The notes under the pieces are model-generated. The model was not told where the DNA came from. It did no database searches and was given only the letters and a program-made list of their open reading frames with translations. From CAVZLD01 sp964522605 (GTDB lineage: Bacteria; Planctomycetota; Planctomycetia; Pirellulales; Pirellulaceae), in assembly GCA_964522605.1 (NCBI GenBank), contig CAZFWV010000100.1, forward strand, positions 1 through 19,851: a stretch of 19,851 nt of DNA. The letters run 5' to 3'. The position numbers and the translations under genes are program-made. This document shows, piece by piece, positions 7,139-15,188 of the stretch; positions within the stretch are counted from its first letter, which is position 1, and each line of letters begins with the position of its first letter.

Positions 7139-9349
7139 TTAGCCTTCCGGCTTAAAGACCGTTACGGCCAACGGAGGCAGGGTCATCTTGATGGACCACG
7201 GACGTCCATGCCACTCGATCGGATCCGCCATCGCTCCCGGGAAATTACCCACGTTGCTTCCGGCATAGTGCTGGGAATCCGAATTAAATACTTCCTGATA
7301 CCATCCGCCGTGCGGCACACCAACTCGATGCTCATGCCGCACGACCGGTGTGAAGTTGCAGCAGACCACCAGGACGTCTTGCGGGTCCTTACCCTTTCGC
7401 ATGTAGGCCAAGACACTGTCATTGGCACTTTGGCAGTCAAGCCACTCAAACCCATCCGGAGTAAAGTCATGCAGATGCAACGCGGCCTCGTCGCGGTACA
7501 GATGATTCAGGTCGCGCACCAGATTCTGGATCCCCTGATGCGATTCCCATTGCAGCAGATGCCACTGCAGGGACTCGTCGCAATTCCACTCATGCCACTG
7601 GGCAATCTCGCTGCCCATGAAGAGTAGTTTTTTGCCGGGATGGGTCCACATGTACGAATAGAGAAGTCGCAGATTCGCATATTTCTGCCAGAGGTCTCCC
7701 GGCATTTGGTCCAGCAAGGATCGCTTTCCGTGGACCACCTCGTCGTGCGACAGCGGCAATGTGAAATTCTCGGTGAAGGCGTAAATCATGCTGAAGGTCA
7801 GTTCGTTGTGATGGAACCGGCGATGGATCGGATCATGCCGCATGAAACGCAGCGTGTCGTTCATCCAGCCCATGTTCCACTTCAGCGAGAATCCCAGTCC
7901 GCCACAGTACGTCGGGCGCGAGACACCGCCCCACGCGGTGGACTCTTCCGCAATCGTCAACACACCGGGAAACTGGGCGTGAGCCTGGACGTTGAATTCC
8001 TTCAGCAGTGAAATCGCTTCCAGGTTTTCCCTTCCGCCGTACTGATTTGGGATCCAATCCCCATCCTCTCGGCTGTAATCCAGATACAACATCGAGGCGA
8101 CGGCATCCACGCGCAGGCCATCGATATGATACTTGTCGAGCCAAAACAGCGCGTTGGACAGCAGGAAGTTCCGGACTTCATTTCGTCCGTAGTTGAAGAT
8201 CAGTGTCCCCCAGTCGGGATGTTCCCCCTGCCGCGGATCCTCGTGCTCATAGACGGCCGTTCCATCAAAACGGCGCAGACCGTGATCGTCTCGTGGAAAG
8301 TGGGCCGGAACCCAGTCGAGAATCACGCCGATACCGTTCTCGTGTAACAGATTCACGAGATACATGAAGTCTTCCGGCGTTCCGTAGCGACTGGTCACCG
8401 CGTAGTACCCGACCGTCTGATATCCCCAACTTCCCGTAAACGGGTGCTCACTGACCGGCAGGAACTCGACGTGCGTGTATCCCATGTTGCGACAGTACTC
8501 GACCAGTTGCTCGGCCGAGTCGCGGTAGTTCAACCAGTTGGTCGGACCGGAACCTTGACGGCGCCAACTGCCCAGATGCACCTCGTAAATGCTGATCGGC
8601 TGCTCCAGCGGATTGCACCGACGCCGCTGATCCATCCAGGCCTGATCCGTCCAGTTGAATTGATTCAGGTCGCTCACGATCGAAGCGGTCAGCGGTGGCA
8701 CCTCGGCGGCAAATCCGTAGGGATCGCACTTGTCCACGGTGTGGCCGTGCTGATTCACGCGGTATTTGTACTTTTCTCCCACGGAGATTCCCGGAACAAA
8801 CAGCTCCCAGATCCCACTGGGAATGTGTTTGCGCATCGCATGGCGCCGGCCGTCCCATTGATTGAAATCACCGACGACGCTGATCCCCCGTGCATTGGGT
8901 GCCCAAACGGCAAAATTGACGCCGGCAACACCGTCGATCGTTCGCGGATGCGCCCCCACCTTCTCGTACGATTGCCAGTGGCGACCTTCGCTCAACAGGT
9001 GGAGGTCAAATTGCGTCAGTAGGGGTGGAAAGGCGTAGGGATCGTGCATCGTCGTTTTTTGTCCGGAGAAGTCTTCTACGTGTAGCTGATAGCGCCGCAT
9101 CCCTTCGTGCCCCGGCCAGGGACAAATCGCTTCGAACAGGCCGGAAGGATGGATTCGCCGCATTGGCAGTTTCTCATAATGGCTGCCGTGGGCAATCCAG
9201 GCTTGGCTGGAATGCGGCAAATAGGCTCGGACCGCTACGGCCTTGCCCCCCTCATGCTCAACCTCATGAGGGCCCAGAAGCTCGAAGGGATTCTCGTGTC
9301 GACCTTCGATCAGTGCTCCGACGCTGTCCAATTTAACACTTGTTCGCAC
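7139..9349 (-). CDS. glgB: 1,4-alpha-glucan branching enzyme
   Basis: Forms alpha-1,6 branches in glycogen (GH13, cytoplasmic). The 736-aa protein has an N-terminal branching-enzyme region, a CBM48 module with the typical WAPNA and GDFNQWDGR motifs (about 149-167), and then the catalytic barrel. Catalytic residues match E. coli GlgB with a constant offset of ten: nucleophile D415 in GLRVDAVAS, acid/base E468 in IAEES, and D536 in LSHDEV. DWVPAHFP is at 345-352. I chose the GTG at 9349 because GAGGAG lies 7 nt upstream and the length then fits the family; the frame stays open to 9472 but that extension has no family-like sequence. No other glycogen gene is visible nearby. The 219-bp leader up to the RNase H-like gene shows only short palindromes (GTTTT-C-AAAAC at 9417-9427). 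Confidence 0.98.
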   Translation of the reverse strand: MRTSVKLDSVGALIEGRHENPFELLGPHEVEHEGGKAVAVRAYLPHSSQAWIAHGSHYEKLPMRRIHPSGLFEAICPWPGHEGMRRYQLHVEDFSGQKTTMHDPYAFPPLLTQFDLHLLSEGRHWQSYEKVGAHPRTIDGVAGVNFAVWAPNARGISVVGDFNQWDGRRHAMRKHIPSGIWELFVPGISVGEKYKYRVNQHGHTVDKCDPYGFAAEVPPLTASIVSDLNQFNWTDQAWMDQRRRCNPLEQPISIYEVHLGSWRRQGSGPTNWLNYRDSAEQLVEYCRNMGYTHVEFLPVSEHPFTGSWGYQTVGYYAVTSRYGTPEDFMYLVNLLHENGIGVILDWVPAHFPRDDHGLRRFDGTAVYEHEDPRQGEHPDWGTLIFNYGRNEVRNFLLSNALFWLDKYHIDGLRVDAVASMLYLDYSREDGDWIPNQYGGRENLEAISLLKEFNVQAHAQFPGVLTIAEESTAWGGVSRPTYCGGLGFSLKWNMGWMNDTLRFMRHDPIHRRFHHNELTFSMIYAFTENFTLPLSHDEVVHGKRSLLDQMPGDLWQKYANLRLLYSYMWTHPGKKLLFMGSEIAQWHEWNCDESLQWHLLQWESHQGIQNLVRDLNHLYRDEAALHLHDFTPDGFEWLDCQSANDSVLAYMRKGKDPQDVLVVCCNFTPVVRHEHRVGVPHGGWYQEVFNSDSQHYAGSNVGNFPGAMADPIEWHGRPWSIKMTLPPLAVTVFKPEG

Positions 9350-9568
9350 TGGTTTCTCCTCGTGTCCAACTTGACTGCCTAAAATCCAGGACTCTCGATC
9401 CAGTCGGGGCGTGCATGTTTTCAAAACTGAACATCTCGAGAGACAGGAAATTCGTACTCGCAATAGCCTCACGATCGGTGAAAAAGGGCGACTGACAGCA
9501 TTTGGACCGAGCTTCTTCCGATTCCACGGCTCCGAGCGCCCAGCCCGCCGCCTTTTCCAACCAAACTC

Positions 9569-10132
9569 CTAAGTCGCCGGTGTTCCGATCGTCCCCAGCG
9601 AAGGCCAGGCGCCGGGAAGACTCCACCAACGACGGACCACACCAGCCATCCGCTGCCCCCATCGCACCCAGCGTCGTGCCCGTCCACCGTGGGCCACGAC
9701 TCGATCCGACCTCGGCTCGGGAACGGTGTGGGCGGCATCGATTCGCCAGCTTCGGCATTCGACCTGGTGAAATTTCATCGCCCAGTCGATCCGTTGCCAC
9801 AGGTCCTGATTCTTGATGGGTACGAGTCGACCATCTCGTTCCCAACACCAACGGTTGCCGCGCCATTCTTCCAATCCAACCCGCAAGCCACGACTGACGT
9901 GCCGACTCGTGGTCAGCAGCGTCACGCGTGAGGGTTGGTGGAGCGATTCGAGTCCGCGAACAACGGCCAGCAACTCCAGCCGCTCGCCGTGCACCCCCGG
10001 CTCATCGTCCGCGGCTTCAACCATCGTTTCGCCTTGAACGGATTCAACCAGGAAGTGCCAACGGCCAACCGAGCGGGAAGAGTCGGCCTCGGAGAATAGC
10101 AAGACATGCGGTGGGGAGGTCGGCATCGTCAC
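9569..10132 (-). CDS. RNase HI-like protein with altered catalytic residues
   Basis: The 187-aa protein follows E. coli RNase HI closely in its second half: RLELLAVVRGLESL, then LLTTSRHVSRGL, EEWRGNRW and LWQRIDWAMKFHQ. Aligning by eye to E. coli, D10 becomes E15 (LFSEAD), E48 is kept as E53, D70 becomes T75 (TTSRHV instead of TDSQYV), and D134 is kept as D143. The usual GNPG loop and the flexible His region are poorly conserved. Two of the four metal-binding carboxylates are therefore changed, so hydrolysis of RNA in RNA-DNA hybrids may be lost and a binding role is possible. The C-terminus is Arg/Trp-rich. The start is GTG at 10132 with GGAG 6 nt upstream; an ATG two codons later is an alternative. 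It lies 111 bp after rpoN on the same strand. Confidence 0.75.
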   Translation of the reverse strand: MTMPTSPPHVLLFSEADSSRSVGRWHFLVESVQGETMVEAADDEPGVHGERLELLAVVRGLESLHQPSRVTLLTTSRHVSRGLRVGLEEWRGNRWCWERDGRLVPIKNQDLWQRIDWAMKFHQVECRSWRIDAAHTVPEPRSDRVVAHGGRARRWVRWGQRMAGVVRRWWSLPGAWPSLGTIGTPAT

Positions 10133-10243
10133 CAGAATCTCCGCGTCAGGTCCTGTAGAGGGTCCGCCGCGGTACGCACCACGTTGACGGAACGCTTTCA
10201 GATATCGGCACTAACTACCCAAGATCCCCAGTTTATCTTTCAT

Positions 10244-11776
10244 TCAGAGATCTTGAGGCCGAACGATTGCGTCCCCTTGAGAAGCCTGAACGTCCGCGAT
10301 CTTGCTCCAGTCGCGGCGTTGGCGGGAGCTGGGAATCCCCATTTTTCGCCGATACTTCGTGATTGTTCGGCGTGCGACATTCAGACCGTGCTGTTTGAGT
10401 TGGTGCACGAGTTGATCATCACTGAACGGTTTGGTCTTATCTTCGTGATCGATCACTTCCTGTAATTTGATGCGGATCGCATCCCAGGCGACATCTTCCC
10501 CGTCATCGCTTTTGGTCCCACCGACGAAAAACCGTTTGAGTGGGAAGATTCCGCGCGGCGTTTGGATCCATTTGTCGTCGACGGCGCGGCTGACCGTCGT
10601 CACGTGCACTCCGACCTTGTCGGCGATCTGCTGCATTTTCAGCGGTTCAATCGCCTCGGGTCCTTCCTCGATAAAGCGCGTCTGATGCTCGACCACCGCC
10701 TGCGCGACCTTGGTGAGCGTGCCGCGGCGTTGCTCGATCGATTCAATCAGCCACTGGGCAGCGTTGATTTTTCGTTTGATAAACTCGCGTTCTTCCGCGG
10801 TCGCATCGCCGCTCATCAACCGCTTGCGGTAGTAATTGCTGATTCGCAGGCTCGGCGTTCGCCCCTCTTCCAGCCGTACTCGATAGGTGCCATCTTCTTG
10901 CCGATCGACGAACACGTCGGGCGTGACGGTCGGCGCGATGCTGGCGGTAAAATCGGCCCCTGGCTTCGGATTGAGCTTTCGCAGTTGGGCCCAGGCCTGC
11001 TGAATCTGTGCGAGCGAGTAGCCGGTCTTGCGCTGAATCGCCGGGAGGCGGTTATCGCGAAGATCCTCCAGGTGCGAAGAAATCAGCGTCTTCACCTCTT
11101 CGTACATCAGCATGGACGGATCGAGTTGCAGCGTCAGACATTCGCGCAGGTCGCGGGCTCCGACACCGGGCGGCTCGAGAGATTGCACAATATCTAGCGC
11201 GCGGCGGGCCAACGTCAGGACATCCTCATTGACATCCGGTGGCAAGAGATCTTCCAGACTGCTGTTCAGATAGCCGTTCGAGTCCAGACTGGTCACGATC
11301 CGCTCTGCCATGTCGCGCAAATCGTCCTCCAGTTCCAACTCGCCCAATTGCATTTCCAGGTAATGCTGAAGAGTTTCCGCCCGCGCGGCGATGTTGGCCA
11401 TGGCATCGTGTTTCCGGCTGGCCAATTCCTCCATTCGGTTCGCCGACCGGCGCGGTCCATCCTCGAACGCCTCAGGAAAATCCTGGCCCATCTCCATCAA
11501 GCGCTCGAAGTCGGCCTCGTGATCGATCGAGTCCTCGACGACCAGCTCTTTCTCGCTTTCGGCGGGCGCATCCGGATTATCACGCTCGATGGGCTCGTCC
11601 GGAACATCCGGATCACGATCGGACAGCTCGAGCATCGGATTCTCGTTCATCTCCTGCTCGATTTTCTCCTGCAGCGCCAGGACGGGCAGCTGCAGAATCT
11701 CCATCGACTGGATCATCCGTGGAGCCAGGATCTGCTTCTGCAGGAGTTTCTGTTCAAGACCAAAAGATAATCGCAT
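10244..11776 (-). CDS. rpoN: RNA polymerase sigma-54 factor
   Basis: The alternative sigma factor that recognises -24/-12 promoters and needs AAA+ enhancer-binding activators. The protein is 510 aa. Region I at the N-terminus is Gln/Leu-rich (LEQKLLQKQ, MIQSMEILQLP), region II is acidic (about 50-90), and the core-binding and helix-turn-helix regions follow (QQIADKVGVHVTTVSRAV). The RpoN box ARRTITKYRR is at 468-477, followed by the usual GIPSSRQRR. About 20 residues extend beyond the usual C-terminus. The ATG start at 11776 gives the canonical beginning. It is 23 nt downstream of recR and probably co-transcribed with it. No clear -24/-12 sites were noticed in this window. Confidence 0.98.
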   Translation of the reverse strand: MRLSFGLEQKLLQKQILAPRMIQSMEILQLPVLALQEKIEQEMNENPMLELSDRDPDVPDEPIERDNPDAPAESEKELVVEDSIDHEADFERLMEMGQDFPEAFEDGPRRSANRMEELASRKHDAMANIAARAETLQHYLEMQLGELELEDDLRDMAERIVTSLDSNGYLNSSLEDLLPPDVNEDVLTLARRALDIVQSLEPPGVGARDLRECLTLQLDPSMLMYEEVKTLISSHLEDLRDNRLPAIQRKTGYSLAQIQQAWAQLRKLNPKPGADFTASIAPTVTPDVFVDRQEDGTYRVRLEEGRTPSLRISNYYRKRLMSGDATAEEREFIKRKINAAQWLIESIEQRRGTLTKVAQAVVEHQTRFIEEGPEAIEPLKMQQIADKVGVHVTTVSRAVDDKWIQTPRGIFPLKRFFVGGTKSDDGEDVAWDAIRIKLQEVIDHEDKTKPFSDDQLVHQLKQHGLNVARRTITKYRRKMGIPSSRQRRDWSKIADVQASQGDAIVRPQDL

Positions 11777-11799
11777 GGTCGTCTCGCTGTCGTTGGGAG

Positions 11800-12399
11800 C
11801 TAAAGTTTCTGTCGGCCCGAGAGGGCGTCGGCCAGAATCTCCTTGTTCGTGAACTCGAGTACGCTACCGGTCGTGATGCCGCGAGCGAGTTGGGTGATTT
11901 CCACCGGGAACTCCGCTAACCGATTGGAAACATAGAGCGCCGTTCCATCACCCTCCACTGTCGGATTGGTTGCCATAATCACCTCGCGGAAGGTCCCTGT
12001 TCGCACGCGGTCCACCAAGGATTCAATCGTCAGTTGCTCCGGTCCGATCCCTTCCAGCGGTGCGATCCGCCCAAGCAACACGTGGTACAAACCGCGAAAG
12101 ACGCCGGAGGACTCCAACTGAATCAGATCACGCGGCTGTTCCACGACGCACAGCAGGGAACGGTCACGCTTCGGGTCCCGACAAATCTCGCACTCTTCTT
12201 CTTCGGCCAAGTGGAAGCAGGTTCGGCAATAACGCACATTCTGTTTGACATTACGGATCGCGTCGGCCAGGGCGAGCGCCTCGGCCGGACTGATCCGCAA
12301 CACGTGATAAGACAAGCGTTCTGCCGATCGGCGGCCGATCCCTGGCAGCTTCGCGAATTCGTCAATCAGGTGCGTGACGGACTCGGTGAGATGGGCCAT
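11800..12399 (-). CDS. recR: Recombination mediator protein RecR
   Basis: Works with RecO and/or RecF to load RecA on gapped single-stranded DNA. The 199-aa protein has the usual family length. A helix-hairpin-helix lies near LPGIGRRSAERL (18-29), a Cys4 zinc finger uses C58, C61, C70 and C73, and a Toprim domain begins at about 81 with E87 in VVEQPRD. The C-terminal GITTGSVLEFTN is typical. The ATG start has AAGGTG 7 nt upstream. It follows ebfC by 30 nt, the conserved bacterial dnaX-ybaB-recR order. Confidence 0.98.
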   Translation of the reverse strand: MAHLTESVTHLIDEFAKLPGIGRRSAERLSYHVLRISPAEALALADAIRNVKQNVRYCRTCFHLAEEEECEICRDPKRDRSLLCVVEQPRDLIQLESSGVFRGLYHVLLGRIAPLEGIGPEQLTIESLVDRVRTGTFREVIMATNPTVEGDGTALYVSNRLAEFPVEITQLARGITTGSVLEFTNKEILADALSGRQKL

Positions 12400-12429
12400 C
12401 GGAGCACCTTCGATCTGCGGTCCCTCAGC

Positions 12430-12795
12430 CTAAGATACGGGCCCTGTGTTCCCAGTCATCTGCGACAACGCTTCTTCCAAGCCAGGCAACTGGATCCCAG
12501 CGGTCAGCGACCGGACTTCTTCCGCATGCAACTCCTTGGCTTTTTGCAGCGCTTGATTGGTCGCCGCGGGCAGCAGATCCTCGATCATCTCCCGCTCGTT
12601 CCGCGCCACCAAATCGGCGTCAATCGTCACACGCAGGATCTCGCCCAACCCGTTGGCCTCAATCTGCACCATTCCCCCGCCGGCCGACCCGAGCACGCGT
12701 TGGGCCTTCAATCGCTCTGCGATCTCCTGCATTCGGCCGCCCATCTGTTGTGCTTGTCGAAGCAGGTTGCCCAGGTTTGCCAATTCTTTGAGCAC
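12430..12795 (-). CDS. ebfC: YbaB/EbfC nucleoid-associated protein
   Basis: A small DNA-binding protein of the YbaB/EbfC family, which forms tweezer-like dimers on DNA. With the GTG at 12795 the protein is 121 aa. It begins with LKELANLGNLLRQAQQM and contains the family's central beta segment with GMVQIEANGLGEI and VTIDADL. The start was chosen because GGAG lies 7 nt upstream and the protein then begins exactly where family members do; the same frame is open to 12921, but that extension overlaps the end of dnaX and carries no family sequence. It lies 58 nt after dnaX and 30 nt before recR. Confidence 0.95.
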   Translation of the reverse strand: MLKELANLGNLLRQAQQMGGRMQEIAERLKAQRVLGSAGGGMVQIEANGLGEILRVTIDADLVARNEREMIEDLLPAATNQALQKAKELHAEEVRSLTAGIQLPGLEEALSQMTGNTGPVS

Positions 12796-12853
12796 AATTT
12801 CGCTCCTAATCGCCTGTGGAAAAGGGACAGGCACCTCGCGGGCCATTCCCGAC

Positions 12854-14638
12854 TCATTCGCCGGCCGATTGACCGGGCGGCGGACCGTCGGGAGGAACCT
12901 CCACACCCAACAGTTCGGCATCGAACAACTCTACTGCCTGCTCGACTAAGGGGTGCCGCGCAACTCGTCGTTTTTGCTGCTGCCGTGACGCCTGAGGCGG
13001 AGGAGGTACCGAATGGGGTGGATCTCCTGAAACCAATTCAAAATCCAGCCGCCAAGGACGTCCGGCCACCTGCGCGACGACCTGTTCCAGTTTCGATTTC
13101 CGCTCCGGTCGCTCGCAGAACAATTTGCTCGAATTATACATTCCGGGAAACCGCACGACCAGCTGATTTGGTCCGGAAGTTGCTACGGTGGTCGCATGCG
13201 CCGCGAAGTCGGCCAGGATATCATCGAGTAATTGTAGCGCGCTGTGCCACAATTGGAGTGCTTCCTGTTCGGTGGTCACGGGCAGCGGAATGACGTGCGC
13301 CGACGACAAACGCTCTTCGAGTTCCGCCGACGCATGCGGTGCGTTTGTCGCCGTTGGATCGTCAGCGGCTCGTGGCTCGGTGGCTGGAGCTGGAGTCACT
13401 TTTTTTTTTGCTGTCGCCGCGGCCGAGCCGGTTGAACGGGCCGTACTACGGCTACCGGATCCGGTAGGAGTCGACTGCAATTGCGCGATCCATTCCGAGA
13501 GTTCTTCGAGTTCTTCGAGCTGGGCAATCCGGACCAACGCAAGTTCAAGCAAAAACCGCCCGTGCACACTTTGTCGCATCCGGGAGACCGTCTGATCCAG
13601 AATCTGCATCGCGGCGAGCAGCGATTGCAGCCCCCAGCGTTCTGCTTGCTGTTTCAGTTGCTGCTGTTCGGACGGTAAGTGATTTAGCAGTAATTCACCG
13701 GGGCAACCGACCAGAACGGCCATCATATCGCGCAGACTTCCGACCAACTGTTCGGCCAGTTGGCCCGCATCGACGCCTTCCTCAATGGCCCCCGCCAATT
13801 CTTGTAGTGCCAAGGCGGCATTGCGCTGAATCAGCGGCTGCAAGATCGCGTTGAGCCGTTCATCATGGGCCGTGCCGAGCATGGCGTGCACGTCCGCGAC
13901 GGTAATCTGTTGGCCCACGAACGCGAGCAACTGTTCGAGCAACGACTGACTGTCGCGCATCGATCCTGCTGCGCGGCGCGCCAACAGCTGCAACGCAGCC
14001 GGTTCGGCACGCGCTCCTTCCTGCTCGACAATGTGCTGCAGCCGCTCCACGATTTGCATCGTGCCGACCGGCGGGAAATCGAATCGCTGACAGCGTGAAA
14101 GAACCGTAATCGGGATCTTGCTAGGCTCGGTCGTGCAGAAGATGAACTTCACATGTTCCGGCGGTTCTTCCAGCGTCTTGAGAAGCGCGTTGAACGCTTC
14201 TTTCGTCAGCATGTGCACTTCATCGATGATGTAGATTTTGAACCGCGCACGGCTGGGACGGATGCCGACGTTGGAACGCAGTTGTCGGATTTCGTCGATT
14301 CCCCGGTTACTGGCGCCGTCGATCTCCAGCACATCGACATCCTCACCGCCCGCAATCTGCTGGCAGATGTCGCACTCCCCACAGGGTGTCTTCGTGGGGC
14401 CGTGGACGCAGTTCAGCGCCTTGGCGAGAATGCGGGCGGTCGACGTCTTCCCCACCCCGCGTGCGCCGGTGAACAGATAGGCATGTCCGACGCGCTCCGT
14501 CCCAATTGCATTCTGGAGCGCCTGAGCGACCGTGGACTGGCCGACGAGTTCTTCAAAAACTTGAGGACGGTATCGCCGGGCAACGACGACATATTCACCG
14601 CGTCGGGTCCGATCATCGACTTCCGTGCGATCAGCCAT
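12854..14638 (-). CDS. dnaX: DNA polymerase III subunits gamma/tau
   Basis: The clamp-loader ATPase that loads the sliding clamp; the longer tau form also links polymerase and helicase. From the ATG at 14638 the protein is 594 aa. Walker A GARGVGKT is at 58-65, the zinc module uses C77, C86, C89 and C92, Walker B IYIIDEVH is at 135-142, and the arginine-finger SRC motif is at 181-183. The core ends near residue 370, followed by a low-complexity Ala/Ser/Thr/Pro linker and a tau-specific C-terminal domain. At codons 410-413 (GCA AAA AAA AAA) ten A residues form a slippery run; see the separate entry. The frame is open upstream to 14719, but that region is SRP RNA, so the start at 14638 is well supported. 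Confidence 0.98.
   Translation of the reverse strand: MADRTEVDDRTRRGEYVVVARRYRPQVFEELVGQSTVAQALQNAIGTERVGHAYLFTGARGVGKTSTARILAKALNCVHGPTKTPCGECDICQQIAGGEDVDVLEIDGASNRGIDEIRQLRSNVGIRPSRARFKIYIIDEVHMLTKEAFNALLKTLEEPPEHVKFIFCTTEPSKIPITVLSRCQRFDFPPVGTMQIVERLQHIVEQEGARAEPAALQLLARRAAGSMRDSQSLLEQLLAFVGQQITVADVHAMLGTAHDERLNAILQPLIQRNAALALQELAGAIEEGVDAGQLAEQLVGSLRDMMAVLVGCPGELLLNHLPSEQQQLKQQAERWGLQSLLAAMQILDQTVSRMRQSVHGRFLLELALVRIAQLEELEELSEWIAQLQSTPTGSGSRSTARSTGSAAATAKKKVTPAPATEPRAADDPTATNAPHASAELEERLSSAHVIPLPVTTEQEALQLWHSALQLLDDILADFAAHATTVATSGPNQLVVRFPGMYNSSKLFCERPERKSKLEQVVAQVAGRPWRLDFELVSGDPPHSVPPPPQASRQQQKRRVARHPLVEQAVELFDAELLGVEVPPDGPPPGQSAGE
13400..13409 (-). promoter_or_regulatory. A10 slippery run in dnaX (probable tau/gamma switch)
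   Basis: On the coding strand ten A residues occupy codons 410-413 as GCA AAA AAA AAA GTG. Losing one A makes the next codon TGA at once (413 aa). Gaining one A, or a -1 ribosomal shift, reads 12 further codons and stops at TGA (13364-13362), giving about 425 aa. Either product would keep the three clamp-loader domains and lose the tau C-terminus. In Thermus thermophilus a run of nine A residues in dnaX makes gamma by transcriptional slippage; E. coli uses a ribosomal shift on A AAA AAG. No upstream Shine-Dalgarno-like element or strong downstream stem was noticed, which favours transcriptional slippage. This is inferred, not shown. Confidence 0.7.
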
Positions 14639-14685
14639 GTCAGCGAAACATCGAGGTGCGCGGTGGACGAAGGGCCGCGTGCTGG

Positions 14686-14791
14686 AGGAGCGGCAAGCGA
14701 CCCCCGCACAAGAGTACACCGCTTAGGGCTGCTCCGGTTAAGGCCTGACCCGGTTCACGGCTCCCCCTCGCAGGGGCCGCCTGCCACTCCT
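14686..14791 (-). ncRNA. ffs: Signal recognition particle RNA, small bacterial type (4.5S)
   Basis: The minus strand carries the SRP RNA domain IV core: GTGAACCGGGTCAGG on the 5' side and GGAGCAGCCCTAAG on the 3' side, with the conserved symmetric loop bases. The flanks pair in a long helix: GGCAGGCGGCCCCTGC (from 14785) with GCGGGGGTCGCTTGCC (to 14692), continuing outward through GGAGT/GCTCC to about 14790 and 14687. Length is about 106 nt with no Alu domain. The apical loop reads CC-TTAACC-GG where the usual form is a GGAA tetraloop. The RNA scaffolds Ffh for co-translational targeting to the membrane. It lies 47 nt upstream of dnaX, a neighbourhood seen in many bacteria. Exact ends are estimated from pairing. 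Confidence 0.93.
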
Positions 14792-15188
14792 TCAGGCCTC
14801 GACTCACCCAATTCACAAACGAGTACACGCAAGGTACCAATCGGCCGCCGCGGTACTCCGCAAGACGGGCGAATCGAGGACCGAGCCGCACAGCGGCTGG
14901 AAGCTGTTTTGTACGAAGTTCGCCGCGGGCCGTCAAACGGGACGGCAACCGCCCGCGTTTCTCCGCGTTTCTCCGCGGCGATATTTGCTGCGGCATGCCA
15001 TGCACGGGCCTCCCAACTTCGCACGCCGCGCCACCGTCGGTTGCTGCCCTGCCGCTAAAGTCTGCCATTACAAGGGTTTCGCGAACAGATAAGTTGACCG
15101 GCAGAAAAGCGGGGGATAAATTTAGGGTGCTTCTCCCCTCTTTACGGTTCCCGATCGCGGTATCGGCTGCGTGGTGCAATCCAATCCC
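14792..15188. other. Intergenic region without a gene
   Basis: About 400 bp between the SRP RNA and the GNAT gene, which diverge from here. It should hold the SRP RNA promoter, but no convincing -35/-10 pair was found upstream of 14791. A tandem repeat of CGTTTCTCCG lies near 14955-14975. A good promoter for the GNAT gene is at 15094-15122. Open frames here have no recognisable family sequence. Confidence 0.6.
15094..15122 (+). promoter_or_regulatory. Candidate sigma-70-type promoter for the GNAT-M16 operon
   Basis: TTGACC (15094-15099) and TAAATT (15117-15122) are separated by 17 nt, the optimal spacing, about 65 bp upstream of the GNAT start codon at 15189. Confidence 0.5.

Noticed and set aside
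9350..9472. Upstream extension of the glgB frame
   Set aside because: The GTG at 9349 has a strong GAGGAG 7 nt upstream and gives a standard 736-aa protein; the extension is Cys/Arg-rich with no branching-enzyme sequence.
12034..13293. 419-codon open frame on the plus strand across recR, ebfC and the end of dnaX
   Set aside because: It is antisense to three well-identified genes and shows no recognisable domain.
14639..14719. Upstream extension of the dnaX frame to 14719
   Set aside because: This stretch overlaps the SRP RNA, whose 3' helix arm ends near 14686, and the extra residues are not found in DnaX proteins. The ATG at 14638 gives the usual start.
14950..14980. Tandem CGTTTCTCCG repeats as a possible CRISPR or iteron array
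   Set aside because: Only two short adjacent copies occur, with no spacers and no nearby cas or replication initiator gene.
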